Shown here: one piece after another, positions 9,022 to 18,188 of the stretch
Position numbering within the stretch: the first letter of the stretch is position 1
Layout of the letters: each line of letters opens with the position of its first letter
Source: Hyphomicrobiales bacterium
Lineage (GTDB): Bacteria; Pseudomonadota; Alphaproteobacteria; Rhizobiales; Rhizobiaceae
Direction: 5' to 3'
Length of the DNA: 64,000 bases
NCBI GenBank assembly: GCA_900471525.1
Contig: UCEZ01000027.1
Span: 125,197 to 189,196, forward strand
Notes under the pieces: model-generated
The model's input: the letters and a program-made list of their open reading frames with translations, nothing else
Database searches by the model: none
Told to the model about the DNA's origin: nothing
Translations under genes and position numbers: made by a program

Positions 9022-9297
9022 ATGATCCTTCTCGCATCCCATCGATCTTTGCTATGTATTGGCTTGGCCTTGGCTTGTGCATTGTTTGTGACGCCGTCGG
9101 GAGCGTCTGGCGGCAGCGGCAGTGCGGTGGAACCAATGATTCCGGCCCGGGAGGGCGATGCTGCCGTAAGCGAAGAGTTTCGCGCGGCGCAGGCCAGCGA
9201 CACAGCTGCCGCCTGGAGGCTGTTCATCGCCCGCCACCCCCGCCATGCACTTGCGCAAGAGGCACGGCGGCGCCTGGGTGCGAATGCACCAAAATAG
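9022..9297 (+). CDS. small exported protein
   Basis: A 91-aa protein with a clear signal peptide: ILLASHRSLLCIGLALACAL, then FVTPSGASG. The mature part of about 60 residues ends in a helical segment AWRLFIARHPRHALAQEARRRL, which looks like half of a tetratricopeptide-type hairpin. ATG 9022 is preceded by GAAAGGTGA; an ATG 21 bp upstream (9001) would lengthen the n-region but lacks a ribosome-binding site. Upstream DNA (8920-9000) is AT-rich and could hold a promoter shared divergently with the protease gene. Function unknown. Confidence 0.55.
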   Translation: MILLASHRSLLCIGLALACALFVTPSGASGGSGSAVEPMIPAREGDAAVSEEFRAAQASDTAAAWRLFIARHPRHALAQEARRRLGANAPK

Positions 9298-9957
9298 CGC
9301 GCCCGAAATCGCGGCCGCAATGTCAACGCCTGCCATTCGAATCAGTTTTTCCCCAGGACCATAGTTGGGCCACTTTGGCTATGGCGGATGATGGCCATGG
9401 TAAATCTAGTATGGTTTTTCACCCGCAAATTTTCACAAAATCGCTTGACCTTGCGGACGTCGGTGGAGGTAAGCCAGCGAAGCATCTGATTTTGCTGGAT
9501 TTGCTTTCTGTCCCCGTTTTCCACAGGCCACACACACAACATCTGGTGTTCATAAATACGGCACAAACCAGCCCTTGACGGAATCGGGTCCAATGCCGTT
9601 AATGGATTCCACGTTGCGGCGGCGGCGGGACCGGGCAAATTTCGAGGCCGGTTCATTTCAGGAAAAATCGTCTGTGTTTCAGGCGGCCCGGTGGATGATC
9701 CGCCGGTCGCGGCGGTTATTTTTTGTGATTTCCGAAGGCGCCAAACACGTCACAAAAAGCTGGCGTAAAGAAGCTGTTGATACTATATTTAGTGTTTGCA
9801 GCCACAATCAGCACAAGATACAGGGTGACCCGAGACGGGTTTCCCATCAGATCGGAAACGGAAACTGGCTGCGCGAAACTCCCGCGCGGCCGGACGGGGA
9901 TAATTGTGCCCTGAGCCTAAGCGGTTCGGGCATGCGGCAAACAAAGGACAAGGGACA
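9298..9957 (+). other. 660-bp non-coding region upstream of nrdJ
   Basis: No frame here has convincing coding features. Apart from the two candidate NrdR boxes (9780-9826) I see no hairpin resembling a cobalamin riboswitch and no B12-box-like sequence. The leader after the boxes is about 130 nt long. Confidence 0.5.
9780..9826 (+). promoter_or_regulatory. candidate pair of NrdR boxes upstream of nrdJ
   Basis: Two 16-mers, ATACTATATTTAGTGT (9780-9795) and GCACAAGATACAGGGT (9811-9826), match the NrdR box consensus ACACnATATATnGTGT at most positions. They are separated by 15 bp, so they lie three helical turns apart, the usual geometry for this repressor. TATATT inside the first box could also be the -10 element, so that bound NrdR would block RNA polymerase. 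This is a pattern match by eye. Confidence 0.55.
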
Positions 9958-12900
9958 ATGCAGATCGAACGTCGTTTCACCAAGGCCGGACAGTCCGCCT
10001 ATGCTGAGATCGAATTCCGCAAGGCCATCAGCGAGATCAAGAATCCGGATGGCTCGATCGTCTTCCGCCTCGCCGATATCGACGTGCCGGCGCAGTTTAG
10101 CCAAGTCGCTGCCGACATTCTCGCCCAGAAGTATTTCCGCAAGGCCGGCGTTCCCGTGCGCCTGAAGAAGGTTGAGGAAAACTCCGTTCCGTCCTGGCTG
10201 TGGCGCTCCGAAGCCGACCTTTCTGCCATGAAGGACCTGCCGAAGGAGCAGCAGTACGGTTCCGAAACCGATGCCCGTCAGGTTTTCGATCGCCTGGCCG
10301 GCACCTGGACCTATTGGGGCTGGAAGGGCAACTATTTTGCATCCGAAGAAGACGCCCTCGCCTTCCGCGACGAGCTCGCCTATATGCTTGCCACCCAGCG
10401 CGTTGCGCCCAACAGCCCGCAGTGGTTCAACACCGGCCTGCACTGGGCCTATGGCATCGACGGCCCCGGCCAGGGTCATTTCTACGTCGACCCCTTCACC
10501 GGCAAGCTGGTGAAGTCGAAGTCGTCCTACGAGCATCCGCAGCCGCATGCCTGCTTCATCCAGTCCGTCGGTGACGATCTCGTCAACGAGGGCGGCATCA
10601 TGGACCTGTGGGTGCGTGAGGCCCGCCTGTTCAAATATGGCTCCGGCACCGGCTCCAACTTCTCCTACCTGCGCGGCGAAGGCGAAAAGCTCTCGGGCGG
10701 TGGCAAGTCGTCGGGCCTGATGTCCTTCCTGAAGATCGGCGACCGCGCTGCCGGCGCCATCAAGTCGGGCGGCACGACCCGCCGTGCGGCTAAGATGGTC
10801 GTCGTCGATATCGATCACCCGGATATCGAGGACTACATCAACTGGAAGGTCAAGGAAGAACAGAAGGTCGCGGCTCTCGTCACCGGCTCCAAGATCGTCG
10901 CCAAGCACCTGAAGGCGATCATGAAGGCCTGCGTCAACTGCACGGCCGACAACGACGCCTGCTACGACCCCAAGCAGAACCCTGCCCTGAAGCGCGAAAT
11001 CAAGGCCGCCAAGCAGAGCCAGGTTCCGGAAAACTATGTCAAGCGCGTCATCCAGTTTGCCAAGCAGGGCTATAAGGACATCGAGTTCAAGACCTACGAC
11101 ACCGACTGGGATTCGGAAGCCTATCTCACCGTGTCCGGCCAGAACTCCAACAATTCCGTCTCCCTGAAGGACGACTTCCTGCGCGCCGTGGAAGCCGACG
11201 GCACCTGGAACCTCACCGCCCGCAAGGACGGCAAGGTCATGAAGACGCTGAAGGCCCGCGACCTCTGGGAACAGATTTCCCATGCCGCCTGGGCATCGGC
11301 CGATCCGGGCCTGCATTTCAACACAACCATGAACGACTGGCACACCTCGCCGGCCGCAGGCTCGATCCGCGCATCCAATCCGTGCTCGGAATACATGTTC
11401 CTCGACGACACGGCCTGCAACCTTGCCTCGCTGAACTTGCTTCAGTTCAAGGACGCCGCCACCAGGAACATCAACATCGCCGATTACGAGCATGCCGTCC
11501 GCCTGTGGACGCTGGTTCTCGAAATCTCCGTGATGATGGCACAGTTCCCGTCAAAGGAAATCGCCGAGCGCTCTTATGAATACCGCACGCTCGGCCTCGG
11601 CTACGCCAATATTGGCGGCCTGCTGATGTCCTCCGGCATCCCCTACGATTCCACCGAAGGCCGTGCCATCGCGGGTGCGCTCACCGCCATCATGACCGGC
11701 GTCTCCTATGCGACCTCCGCCGAAATCGCTGCGAAGCTTGGGCCTTTCCCGGGCTTCAAGCCGAACCGCGAATCGATGCTGCGCGTCATCCGCAACCATC
11801 GCCGCGCCGCCCATGGCGAAACGCAAGGGTATGAAAGCCTGTCGGTCAACCCGGTCGCCCTCATCCACGGCGAATGCCCGGATCAGGCCCTGATCGCCCA
11901 TGCGACCGCCGCCTGGGACAAGGCGCTGGAACTCGGCGAAAAGCACGGCTATCGCAATGCCCAGGTCTCGGTTATCGCGCCCACCGGCACGATCGGCCTC
12001 GTCATGGATTGCGACACGACCGGCATCGAGCCCGATTTCGCCCTCGTCAAGTTCAAGAAGCTCGCCGGCGGCGGCTACTTCAAGATCATCAACCGTGCTG
12101 TTCCGGAAGCGCTGCGCACCCTCGGCTATTCGGAAAGCCAGATCGCCGAGATCGAGGCCTATGCCGTCGGCCATGGCAATATCAACCAGGCACCGGCCAT
12201 CAACCCCGGCTCGCTGCGCGCCAAGGGTTTTTCCGACGACAAGATCGAGGCGATCAACGGCGCCACCAAGGCTGCCTTCGACATCAAGTTCGTGTTTAAC
12301 CAGTGGACGCTGGGCCTTGATTTCCTGAAGGAAACCCTGAAGGTCACCGACGAGCAACTCGCCGACATGAGCTTCAATCTGCTCGAGCATATCGGTTTCT
12401 CGAAGAAGGACATCGAAGCCGCCAACATCCATGTCTGCGGTGCGATGACGCTGGAAGGTGCGCCGTTCCTGAAGGCCGAGCACCTGCCGGTGTTCGATTG
12501 CGCCAACCCTTGCGGCAAGATCGGCAAGCGTTACCTGTCGGTTGAAAGCCATATCCGCATGATGGCGGCTGCCCAGCCGTTCATCTCCGGCGCGATCTCC
12601 AAGACCATCAACATGCCGAACGAGGCGACGGTCGAGGATTGCAAGGCCGCCTATATGCTCTCTTGGAAGCTGGCGCTGAAGGCCAACGCGCTCTATCGCG
12701 ATGGTTCCAAGCTCTCCCAGCCACTCAACGCCTCGCTGATCGAGGACGATGAGGACGAGGATGCGATGGAGGATTTCCTGGCAGCGCCCGCCGCTGCCCA
12801 GGCTGTCACCGTCACCGAAAAGATCATCGAGCGCGTCATCGAGCGGGTCACCCGCGAGCGTGAAAAGCTGCCGAACCGCCGCCAGGGCTACACCCAGAAG

Positions 12901-13764
12901 GCGATCGTCGGCGGCCACAAGGTCTACCTGCGCACCGGCGAATTCGGCGACGGCCGCATCGGCGAGATCTTCATCGACATGCACAAGGAAGGTGCGGCCT
13001 TCCGCGCGATGATGAACAACTTCGCCATCGCCATCTCGCTCGGCCTGCAATACGGCGTGCCGCTGGAGGAATATGTGGAGGCCTTCACCTTCACCAAGTT
13101 CGAGCCGGCCGGCATGGTGCAGGGCAATGACGCGATCAAGAACGCCACGTCGATCCTCGACTACGTGTTCCGCGAACTCGCCGTCTCCTACCTCAACCGC
13201 CACGACCTTGCCCATGTCGACACCTCCGACTTCGGCAACACGGCGCTCGGCAAGGGCATCCAGGAAGGCAAGACCAACCTGATCTCCACCGGCTGGACCC
13301 GCGGCCACAAGCCGACCCTCGTCTCCGGCGGCCAGATCGACCGTGCCTCCGGCGAGCCGAAGGGGGCCGCAACCGCAGCCCCCGCCAAGGCCTCCGGCGG
13401 CGCCAACGTCACCGCCTTCTCCGGCAGTGCTGCCCGCAAGCTCGAACCGGTCGCCGCCATCTCGACCTCCGAAATCGTCGCCTTCAAGCGCGACTACGAG
13501 GAACGCGCCGCTGAACTCGCCGAAGAGGTCGCAGACGACGCCGGCACCGAACCGGACGTCACCGCCCTCTTCTCCGACAAGGCCGCAGCAGAAGCCGCCG
13601 CCGCCAAGGCCGACGCCAAGAAACTGGAAGCCGAACGCCGCATCCGCTCGATCGCGCAAGGGTATACGGGCAACATGTGCTCGGAATGCCAGAACTTCAC
13701 GATGGTGCGGAATGGGACCTGCGAGAAGTGCGACACTTGTGGGGCGACGAGCGGGTGCAGCTGA
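9958..13764 (+). CDS. nrdJ: vitamin B12-dependent (class II) ribonucleoside-diphosphate reductase
   Basis: A 1268-aa enzyme that reduces ribonucleotides to deoxyribonucleotides using adenosylcobalamin as radical generator, so it works with or without oxygen. The N-terminal class II domain is followed by the catalytic barrel with NPCSE at residues 474-478 and [15 protein letters not shown] later on. A TSCPD-type domain ([20 protein letters not shown]) comes next, and the C-terminus carries a cysteine-rich tail CSECQNF...[14 protein letters not shown], the zinc/redox thiol relay. The length fits the long alphaproteobacterial form. ATG 9958 follows AAGGACAAGGGACA; the open frame upstream to 9904 is not needed. 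It appears monocistronic, with a terminator downstream, and is probably NrdR-controlled. Confidence 0.97.
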   Translation: MQIERRFTKAGQSAYAEIEFRKAISEIKNPDGSIVFRLADIDVPAQFSQVAADILAQKYFRKAGVPVRLKKVEENSVPSWLWRSEADLSAMKDLPKEQQYGSETDARQVFDRLAGTWTYWGWKGNYFASEEDALAFRDELAYMLATQRVAPNSPQWFNTGLHWAYGIDGPGQGHFYVDPFTGKLVKSKSSYEHPQPHACFIQSVGDDLVNEGGIMDLWVREARLFKYGSGTGSNFSYLRGEGEKLSGGGKSSGLMSFLKIGDRAAGAIKSGGTTRRAAKMVVVDIDHPDIEDYINWKVKEEQKVAALVTGSKIVAKHLKAIMKACVNCTADNDACYDPKQNPALKREIKAAKQSQVPENYVKRVIQFAKQGYKDIEFKTYDTDWDSEAYLTVSGQNSNNSVSLKDDFLRAVEADGTWNLTARKDGKVMKTLKARDLWEQISHAAWASADPGLHFNTTMNDWHTSPAAGSIRASNPCSEYMFLDDTACNLASLNLLQFKDAATRNINIADYEHAVRLWTLVLEISVMMAQFPSKEIAERSYEYRTLGLGYANIGGLLMSSGIPYDSTEGRAIAGALTAIMTGVSYATSAEIAAKLGPFPGFKPNRESMLRVIRNHRRAAHGETQGYESLSVNPVALIHGECPDQALIAHATAAWDKALELGEKHGYRNAQVSVIAPTGTIGLVMDCDTTGIEPDFALVKFKKLAGGGYFKIINRAVPEALRTLGYSESQIAEIEAYAVGHGNINQAPAINPGSLRAKGFSDDKIEAINGATKAAFDIKFVFNQWTLGLDFLKETLKVTDEQLADMSFNLLEHIGFSKKDIEAANIHVCGAMTLEGAPFLKAEHLPVFDCANPCGKIGKRYLSVESHIRMMAAAQPFISGAISKTINMPNEATVEDCKAAYMLSWKLALKANALYRDGSKLSQPLNASLIEDDEDEDAMEDFLAAPAAAQAVTVTEKIIERVIERVTREREKLPNRRQGYTQKAIVGGHKVYLRTGEFGDGRIGEIFIDMHKEGAAFRAMMNNFAIAISLGLQYGVPLEEYVEAFTFTKFEPAGMVQGNDAIKNATSILDYVFRELAVSYLNRHDLAHVDTSDFGNTALGKGIQEGKTNLISTGWTRGHKPTLVSGGQIDRASGEPKGAATAAPAKASGGANVTAFSGSAARKLEPVAAISTSEIVAFKRDYEERAAELAEEVADDAGTEPDVTALFSDKAAAEAAAAKADAKKLEAERRIRSIAQGYTGNMCSECQNFTMVRNGTCEKCDTCGATSGCS

Positions 13765-13801
13765 TCGGGAGCACTCTTGTTATTTTACGATTAAATGACA
13801 T

Positions 13802-13835
13802 AAATTCACCCGTCTCTCGGCGGGTGAATTTTCTT
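13802..13835 (+). terminator. Rho-independent terminator of nrdJ
   Basis: AAATTCACCCG (13802-13812) pairs with CGGGTGAATTT (13821-13831) around TCTCTCGG, followed by TCTT. It lies 37 bp past the nrdJ stop and separates nrdJ from the DUF2971 gene. Confidence 0.88.
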
Positions 13836-13861
13836 AATGAAGCGGGCTGGTAAACTTAGTA

Positions 13862-14740
13862 ATGGCTTATCTTGAACATATACCGTTAAAGCCGCTCTAC
13901 CATTATACTACAGAAGCCGGTTTTAGCGGGATACTGAAATCACGCGAGATTTGGTTGTCAGATTTACAGCTGTCGAATGATCCAAGGGATATCCAGCTAG
14001 GTCTAGAAACACTTAAGAGCCTAACACGCGAAATCGGCGAAAAGGAATATTCTCCGGAAAATGCTAAAGTATTAGATTTGCTAATCTCAAAGATGATTTC
14101 ATATTTTAGGTCTTCCAGATGCTACACCACTTGCTTTACTCCTCACCCTGACGACTTAAACATGTGGCGCGAATACGGAGGTAATGGACAGGGTTACTCC
14201 TTAGGTTTCCGTTCTAGAGCAATTACAGACATGCATGGTCGAATTTATAAAGTTAGGTACGTAGATGATAATAGTAGATCGGATCTTTACAATCTCGTTT
14301 CTGAGATTGTAAAGCCGATCGAGATATACGGCGAAGCTGTTTTCAAGGATGTTAAAACAGAAGTAGAAATGGCAACAGCGCTTATTTCTATTGTCAATTC
14401 GTTAAAGCACGTAACATGGCAGTATGAAAATGAGGTGCGCCTGACCTTTGCCTCTGGAGAGGCAGCCTCCTCACCTAAAATACCAACATCCATACTTCCC
14501 AATGGCAAAGAGAAACATTGGATTCCCCATAAAATAAGACAAGTTAACGGAGTGAACGTAAAGTATCATTCTTTCCCGTTTGGAAAATTTGTTAAGGATA
14601 CTAACGACCACAGAGAAGCAATTTTCGAAGTTGTAGTAGGACCAAAATCGAAGCTGTCGCATAGCGAGGTACACCAAATGCTCCTAGATGGTGGCTACAG
14701 CAATTTCGTTATCAAGAAGTCCGTGTGCGCTTTTAGATAA
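13862..14740 (+). CDS. DUF2971 family protein, probably acquired
   Basis: A 292-aa soluble protein. The start PLYHYTTEAGFSGILKS followed by REIWLSDLQLSNDP is the DUF2971 signature; NMWREYGGNGQGYSLGF near residue 100 and YENEVRL near residue 190 are the other conserved blocks. The conserved H-Y-T, W-x-x-Y and E-x-E-x-R pattern loosely recalls ADP-ribosyltransferase-like folds, but that is inference. Base composition is strikingly AT-rich (roughly 40-45% GC by eye) against about 60% in neighbours, and codon choice (AAA, ATA, TTA, AGA) differs too, so it looks horizontally transferred. It has a weak ribosome-binding site and stands alone between nrdJ's terminator and a repeat cluster. Confidence 0.85.
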   Translation: MAYLEHIPLKPLYHYTTEAGFSGILKSREIWLSDLQLSNDPRDIQLGLETLKSLTREIGEKEYSPENAKVLDLLISKMISYFRSSRCYTTCFTPHPDDLNMWREYGGNGQGYSLGFRSRAITDMHGRIYKVRYVDDNSRSDLYNLVSEIVKPIEIYGEAVFKDVKTEVEMATALISIVNSLKHVTWQYENEVRLTFASGEAASSPKIPTSILPNGKEKHWIPHKIRQVNGVNVKYHSFPFGKFVKDTNDHREAIFEVVVGPKSKLSHSEVHQMLLDGGYSNFVIKKSVCAFR

Positions 14741-14792
14741 AAGGCAGGAATACTGCGCCGTTTGTCTATACCCATAAAAGCGATGATCCACC

Positions 14793-14970
14793 TATCTCCC
14801 CCTCGGCGGGGGAGAAAGCAATTTCAACATCTTAGCGTCAGCTAAGTGTTAGAAATTGCAAGAGAGGGGGTAGGTCCAGGACAAGAAACGATCCCCTCAC
14901 CAACAAAATCTAACACTTAGCTGAAGCTAAGATGTTGATTTTGTATCCTCTCCCGCAAGGGGAGAGGTAA
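14793..14970 (+). repeat. composite palindromic repeat, copy 1 (modules L+R)
   Basis: Module L runs from TATCTCCCCCTCGGCGGGGG to GAGAGGGGGTAGG and contains the core AACATCTTAGC...GCTAAGTGTTA flanked by CAATTTC/GAAATTG. A short spacer follows. Module R runs from CCCCTCA to CCTCTCCCGCAAGGGGAGAGG and carries the same core in reverse complement, flanked by AAAATC/GATTTT. The whole unit can fold into nested hairpins. It resembles the intergenic mosaic elements known from rhizobia; the exact family is unverified. Confidence 0.85.
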
Positions 14971-15052
14971 CGTGCCGCACGCTCCCCATTCCTCTTGAAC
15001 TCCTGTTCGAGAGAGGTGGTGTGATAGAATTGTGGTGGGTCGGCATTCCCTC

Positions 15053-15249
15053 TATCTCCCCCTTGGCGGGGGAGAAAGCAATTTCAACACCTTAGCTTCA
15101 GCTAAGTGTTAGAAATTGCAAGAGAGGGGGTAGGCATGGGCGCACGGACGAATTCCGGAAAAGGAACGATCCCCTCAGCAACAAAATCTAACACTTAGCC
15201 TGCGGCTAAGATGTTGATTTTGTATCCTCTCCCGCAAGGGGAGAGGTAA
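15053..15249 (+). repeat. composite palindromic repeat, copy 2 (modules L+R)
   Basis: Same architecture as the copy at 14793-14970, with a longer spacer between the modules (about 37 bp) and TTAGCCTGCGGCTAA as the centre of module R. It abuts the 3' end of the DUF559 gene (stop at 15256). Confidence 0.85.
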
Positions 15250-15255
15250 GGCCCC

Positions 15256-15612
15256 TCATTCGCCGGTATTCTTGAGTTCCGATAGAATCGTCAGGCAGAC
15301 GCCATCGAGATTCTTCACCACTTCCTCGTTCCAGAACCGGAGGATGCGAAAACCCTCGCCCTGAAACAGGGCATCGCGCGCCAGATCGCGCGCATTCCCG
15401 GCATGCTGGAAACCATCGACCTCGACAATCAGCCGGGCTTCGAAGCAGACGAAGTCGAGGATGTAGCCGCTGAGCGGCACCTGCCGTTTGAATTTGAAGC
15501 CTTCCAGCTGCCGGTTGCGCAGCGCCTGCCACAGCGCAGTCTCCGCCCGCGTCGCATCGGCCCGCATGGCCTTGGCAAAGTGACGATGCTGATCGGGGAC
15601 CTTGCGATGCAT
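15256..15612 (-). CDS. DUF559 endonuclease-like protein
   Basis: A 118-aa protein of the DUF559 family, related to the Vsr/PD-(D/E)XK nuclease fold. Visible features are the basic, helical N-terminus (FAKAMRADATRAETALWQAL), then RNRQLEGFKFKRQVPLSGYI, the active-site-like strand YILDFVCFEARLIVEVDG with Asp, Glu and Asp in place, then FRILRFWNEEV. Catalytic activity has not been shown for most of this family. The gene is bracketed on both sides by the composite palindromic repeats, with only 6 and 35 bp to spare, so the repeats and gene look like one package. ATG 15612 gives the usual family length; a second frame (15206-15646) is an overlap artefact. Confidence 0.85.
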   Translation of the reverse strand: MHRKVPDQHRHFAKAMRADATRAETALWQALRNRQLEGFKFKRQVPLSGYILDFVCFEARLIVEVDGFQHAGNARDLARDALFQGEGFRILRFWNEEVVKNLDGVCLTILSELKNTGE

Positions 15613-15647
15613 GCAGGTTTTCCGGAGGTTGAAGACGGTGCGGCAAG

Positions 15648-15829
15648 CCTATCTCCCCCTCGGCGGGGGAGAAAGCAATTTCAACATTTTAGCTTCAGCT
15701 AAGTGTTGGAAATTGCAAGAGAGGGGGTAGGCATGGACGCAAGAAACGATCCCCTCACCTGAAAAATCTAGCACTTAGCTGAAGCTAAGGTGCTGATTTT
15801 TCTTCCTCTCCCGCAAGGGGAGAGGTAAC
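15648..15829 (+). repeat. composite palindromic repeat, copy 3 (modules L+R)
   Basis: Same L+R architecture as the copy at 14793-14970, with the spacer ending AGAAACGATCCCCTCA as in copy 1. It lies just upstream of the DUF559 start codon. Confidence 0.85.
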
Positions 15830-15888
15830 TCGCGGTGCCTCTCTGCCAAAAAACAGGGATGATAATCTGCCGCGACGGCGCGGCACCC

Positions 15889-15970
15889 CTACCTCTCCCC
15901 TTGCGGGAGAGGACACAAAATCAACATCTTAGCCAAAGGCTAAGTGTTAGATTTTGTTGGTGAGGGGATC
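15889..15970 (-). repeat. composite palindromic repeat, half copy (module R, inverted)
   Basis: ACCTCTCCCCTTGCGGGAGAGG, then ACAAAATC and AACATCTTAGCC...GGCTAAGTGTTA, then GATTTTGTTGGTGAGGGGAT: this is module R alone in the opposite orientation to copies 1-3, 59 bp after copy 3. Confidence 0.8.
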
Positions 15971-16419
15971 TCCACCGCGAGTGAAAAAGTCCCCGCCTTG
16001 AAAACCCATGCCATACTCCTCCCGTCCCGCCACGGATACACTGCCAGCCGTGGCAGCGAGGCGGGACCGGCGCTGGTTTCAGGGAAAGGACGGACGTCCC
16101 TGCGACCGGGGTTCGCGGAAAATGGTTTCCCTCCGCAGGCTGTCGCGGCTGCGGACGTGCCTGTATGGCACACAAGACCGGCCAAGGGGGCCGGTTGCAG
16201 AGAAACCGGAGTCGCGGGCAAAAACCGCCGAACGGGGCGCTGAGAGGTGTCACTTTTACTATTCAAACGAGGCAGCTTTCAGCGCCCCGTCCGACTTGGC
16301 ACTTTGACAAACACGGGCGCAATCCGCCGCGTGAAGGATTTATCATGGCGGCAAAGACTGACCTCGCCTGTCGGAGATTGAAAAGCCTGGCGGGGAATGA
16401 TCCGCCTTCAGGCCGCGTC
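15971..16419. other. 449-bp region without a supported gene
   Basis: I see no frame with convincing coding features here. A minus-strand frame (15921-16253) runs into the palindromic half repeat and has no ribosome-binding site. The only structure is the 12-bp inverted repeat at 16232/16290. Confidence 0.4.
16232..16290. repeat. perfect 12-bp inverted repeat spanning 59 bp
   Basis: ACGGGGCGCTGA (16232-16243) and TCAGCGCCCCGT (16279-16290) are exact reverse complements separated by 35 bp that include an A/T-rich patch. It could be an RNA hairpin, the ends of a tiny decayed element, or an operator. It lies 130 bp from the end of the serine protease gene. Confidence 0.55.
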
Positions 16420-17379
16420 CTACGCCGGCCGCGCCACCGGCGTCACATACCGCGTCTCGACCAACCCCTGCACCGAGAAAATCAGGAACGCGGTCTCCTG
16501 CCCGATCCGGTCGCCGTCCATCAGGCGCACGACATCGTCGATGCCGGCAACGGGCCTGTCGTTGATGGCAAGCACGAGGTCTCCCTCCTGCAGACCGCCC
16601 TTGTCCGCCGGGCTGCCGGGGTCGACGCGGCGCAGGCGCACGGAGGTCGTCTGGGTGACGCCGGCCTTAAGCGCCACGCGGCGGTGAAGCTCGATCGTAT
16701 CGGCGGCAATGCCGATGAAGGCGCGGCGGACCTTGCCGAAACGCAGGAGTTCAGAGATCACATATTGCGCGGTGTTGGAGGCGACGGCAAAGGCGATGCT
16801 TTGGGCGCCCATGATGACGGCGGTGTTGACGCCGATCACTTCGCCGCCCGAAGACACGAGCGGCCCGCCCGAATTGCCGGGATTGAGTGCGGCGTCCGTC
16901 TGGATGACGTCGTCGATGAGGCGTCCGTTGGATGCCCGCATAGAGCGGCCGAGGGCGGAAACGATGCCGGCTGTCACCGTCCATTCGAACCCCAGCGGAT
17001 TGCCGATCGCAATCGCGATATGGCCGCGCTTCAACCGCTTGGAATCGCCAAGGTTCGCCCATGGGCCGACGCCGCTATTGGCCCGGATCAAAGCGATGTC
17101 GGTATCCGGATCGCGTCCCAGCACGCGGCCCTCGGTGACGAACCCGTCGGGCGTGGTGATCCTGACCGATCGCGCCGTATCGACGACATGGTTGTTGGTG
17201 ACGATCAGCCCGTCCGGCGAGATCGCAAAACCGGAGCCGTGGCCGCCCTGCCCGCCGATCCGCTCGATGCGGCTGACCGTCGGGCCGACCAGGTCGACCG
17301 CGCCCGCCAATGTATGTGAATACGCATCAAGCAGGCTGTCATCATCCGCCGGCTCGATGTTTCTGTCCATGAATCCCAT
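16420..17379 (-). CDS. HtrA/DegP-like S1C serine protease with one PDZ domain
   Basis: A 319-aa trypsin-like protease. The catalytic triad is intact: His in LIVTNNHVVDT, Asp in DPDTDIALIR, Ser in NPGNSGGPLVS. A single PDZ domain occupies the last 90 residues (ADKGGLQEGDLVLAINDRPV). No signal peptide or membrane segment is visible after the start, so it may act in the cytosol unless the N-terminus is longer. ATG 17379 has GGAGGG 9 nt upstream; the much longer frame to 17877 runs antisense into the neighbouring VOC gene and is not credible. The likely job is protein quality control; substrate unknown. Confidence 0.88.
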   Translation of the reverse strand: MGFMDRNIEPADDDSLLDAYSHTLAGAVDLVGPTVSRIERIGGQGGHGSGFAISPDGLIVTNNHVVDTARSVRITTPDGFVTEGRVLGRDPDTDIALIRANSGVGPWANLGDSKRLKRGHIAIAIGNPLGFEWTVTAGIVSALGRSMRASNGRLIDDVIQTDAALNPGNSGGPLVSSGGEVIGVNTAVIMGAQSIAFAVASNTAQYVISELLRFGKVRRAFIGIAADTIELHRRVALKAGVTQTTSVRLRRVDPGSPADKGGLQEGDLVLAINDRPVAGIDDVVRLMDGDRIGQETAFLIFSVQGLVETRYVTPVARPA

Positions 17380-17638
17380 GTGAAATGCCCTCCGGCGCCT
17401 GTAGACGCGTTCTGTAGAGGACCGGCAGCGGCCTGTTTTTGGAAGGAGGCTGTCAGTGCGACATGTTTGTGTTGCTTGATAGATGAGACCGGGCATCCGG
17501 AGTTTCAAGCGCCACCGGACGATGATCGTCCTCTCCCGCCGACGCTCGTGCACGGCCTGCGGTATAGCCCTTGGCGCACACGGCCATACGCCGGCGCCCC
17601 CTAACGAGGGAGCAGCCGCCTTGCCGATACCATCCCGC

Positions 17639-18040
17639 TCATCCTGCCGCCACGCCGCGCGTGTGATCGTTGATCTCGATCCAGTAGCCGTCGGGATCCT
17701 GCACATAGGCCTGCCGGAAACCGTCGCGCCGCAGGCCGATCTGCCCCACATTTCCCGGCCAGTCGTAGAACGTGATGCCCTTGGCCTTGATATCGGCGAC
17801 GAAGGCATCGAAATCCTCGACGCGCAGCGCGAAATGCGTATCCTTGGTGAGAAACGTCTCGCCGAAATCCCCCTCAATGAGGTGGATCGTATCGAGGCCG
17901 CCGATCGTCAGCCAGACGACATTGGCGCTGCCGGTCCGTTCGATCGGCTCGAAGCCCAGGATTTCAGTATAGAACGCGACGCTTCGATTAAGGTCGCGCA
18001 CCAGCAATGCGAAGTGGTCGAGACTGTAGGTATGACGCAT
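17639..18040 (-). CDS. VOC family (glyoxalase/dioxygenase fold) protein
   Basis: A 133-aa single-domain vicinal-oxygen-chelate protein. It starts YSLDHFALLVRDLNRSVAFY, has the second half-motif THFALRVEDFDAFVADI, and ends YVQDPDGYWIEINDH. The His near residue 9, His near residue 71 and Glu near residue 124 are plausible metal ligands. GGGAGGAA precedes ATG 18040. This gene and aroQ appear to have been neighbours once: an aroQ tail lies directly upstream here and a fragment of this gene lies downstream of the intact aroQ at 38.4 kb. The enzyme's substrate cannot be told from sequence. Confidence 0.88.
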   Translation of the reverse strand: MRHTYSLDHFALLVRDLNRSVAFYTEILGFEPIERTGSANVVWLTIGGLDTIHLIEGDFGETFLTKDTHFALRVEDFDAFVADIKAKGITFYDWPGNVGQIGLRRDGFRQAYVQDPDGYWIEINDHTRGVAAG

Positions 18041-18130
18041 CGGTTCCTCCCGTCATTCCGTTCCCGTTTATTTCACCCGGTCTTCGGCCGCAAGCCTTGC
18101 CGCCTGCTCAACGGCCACATCGTAGCCTTC
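17862..18130. repeat. 269-bp direct repeat, left copy (VOC 5' end + aroQ 3' end)
   Basis: This segment recurs at 38218-38489 in the same orientation with about 95% identity by eye (roughly a dozen substitutions and two or three single-base indels). It contains the first 59 codons of the VOC gene, the intergenic ribosome-binding region and the last 21 codons of aroQ. Matching stops abruptly after GTAGCCTTC at 18130 and before CCGAAATCC at 17862. Confidence 0.92.
18068..18130 (-). pseudogene. aroQ 3' remnant
   Basis: Twenty codons and a stop encoding [20 protein letters not shown], identical to the AroQ C-terminus encoded at 38427-38489 except D for H. The rest of aroQ is missing upstream, where unrelated sequence begins at 18131. 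It marks the left junction of the apparent insertion. Confidence 0.85.
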
Positions 18131-18188
18131 CCCGGCATCGGCGCCTGGGGCGCAGATCGTTTTGGTCGATGGGCTGTTGGCAAGAATG

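Noticed and set aside
9298-9957. Cobalamin riboswitch before nrdJ
   Set aside because: No B12-box-like consensus or matching stem set was found in the leader by eye.
9847-13659. Very long minus-strand open frames (548 and 702 codons) opposite nrdJ
   Set aside because: They mirror the codon bias of a well-conserved gene in GC-rich DNA, have no recognisable domain and no ribosome-binding site.
15206-15646. A 146-codon frame overlapping the DUF559 gene
   Set aside because: Same strand, wrong frame; runs into the palindromic repeats on both ends, while the 118-codon frame shows the family motifs.
14793-15970. CRISPR array
   Set aside because: The repeats are long, internally palindromic, of irregular spacing and partly inverted, and no cas genes are present.
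17380-17877. N-terminal extension of the HtrA-like protease to 485 aa
   Set aside because: The extension overlaps the VOC gene on the same strand in another frame and the promoter; ATG 17379 has an excellent ribosome-binding site.
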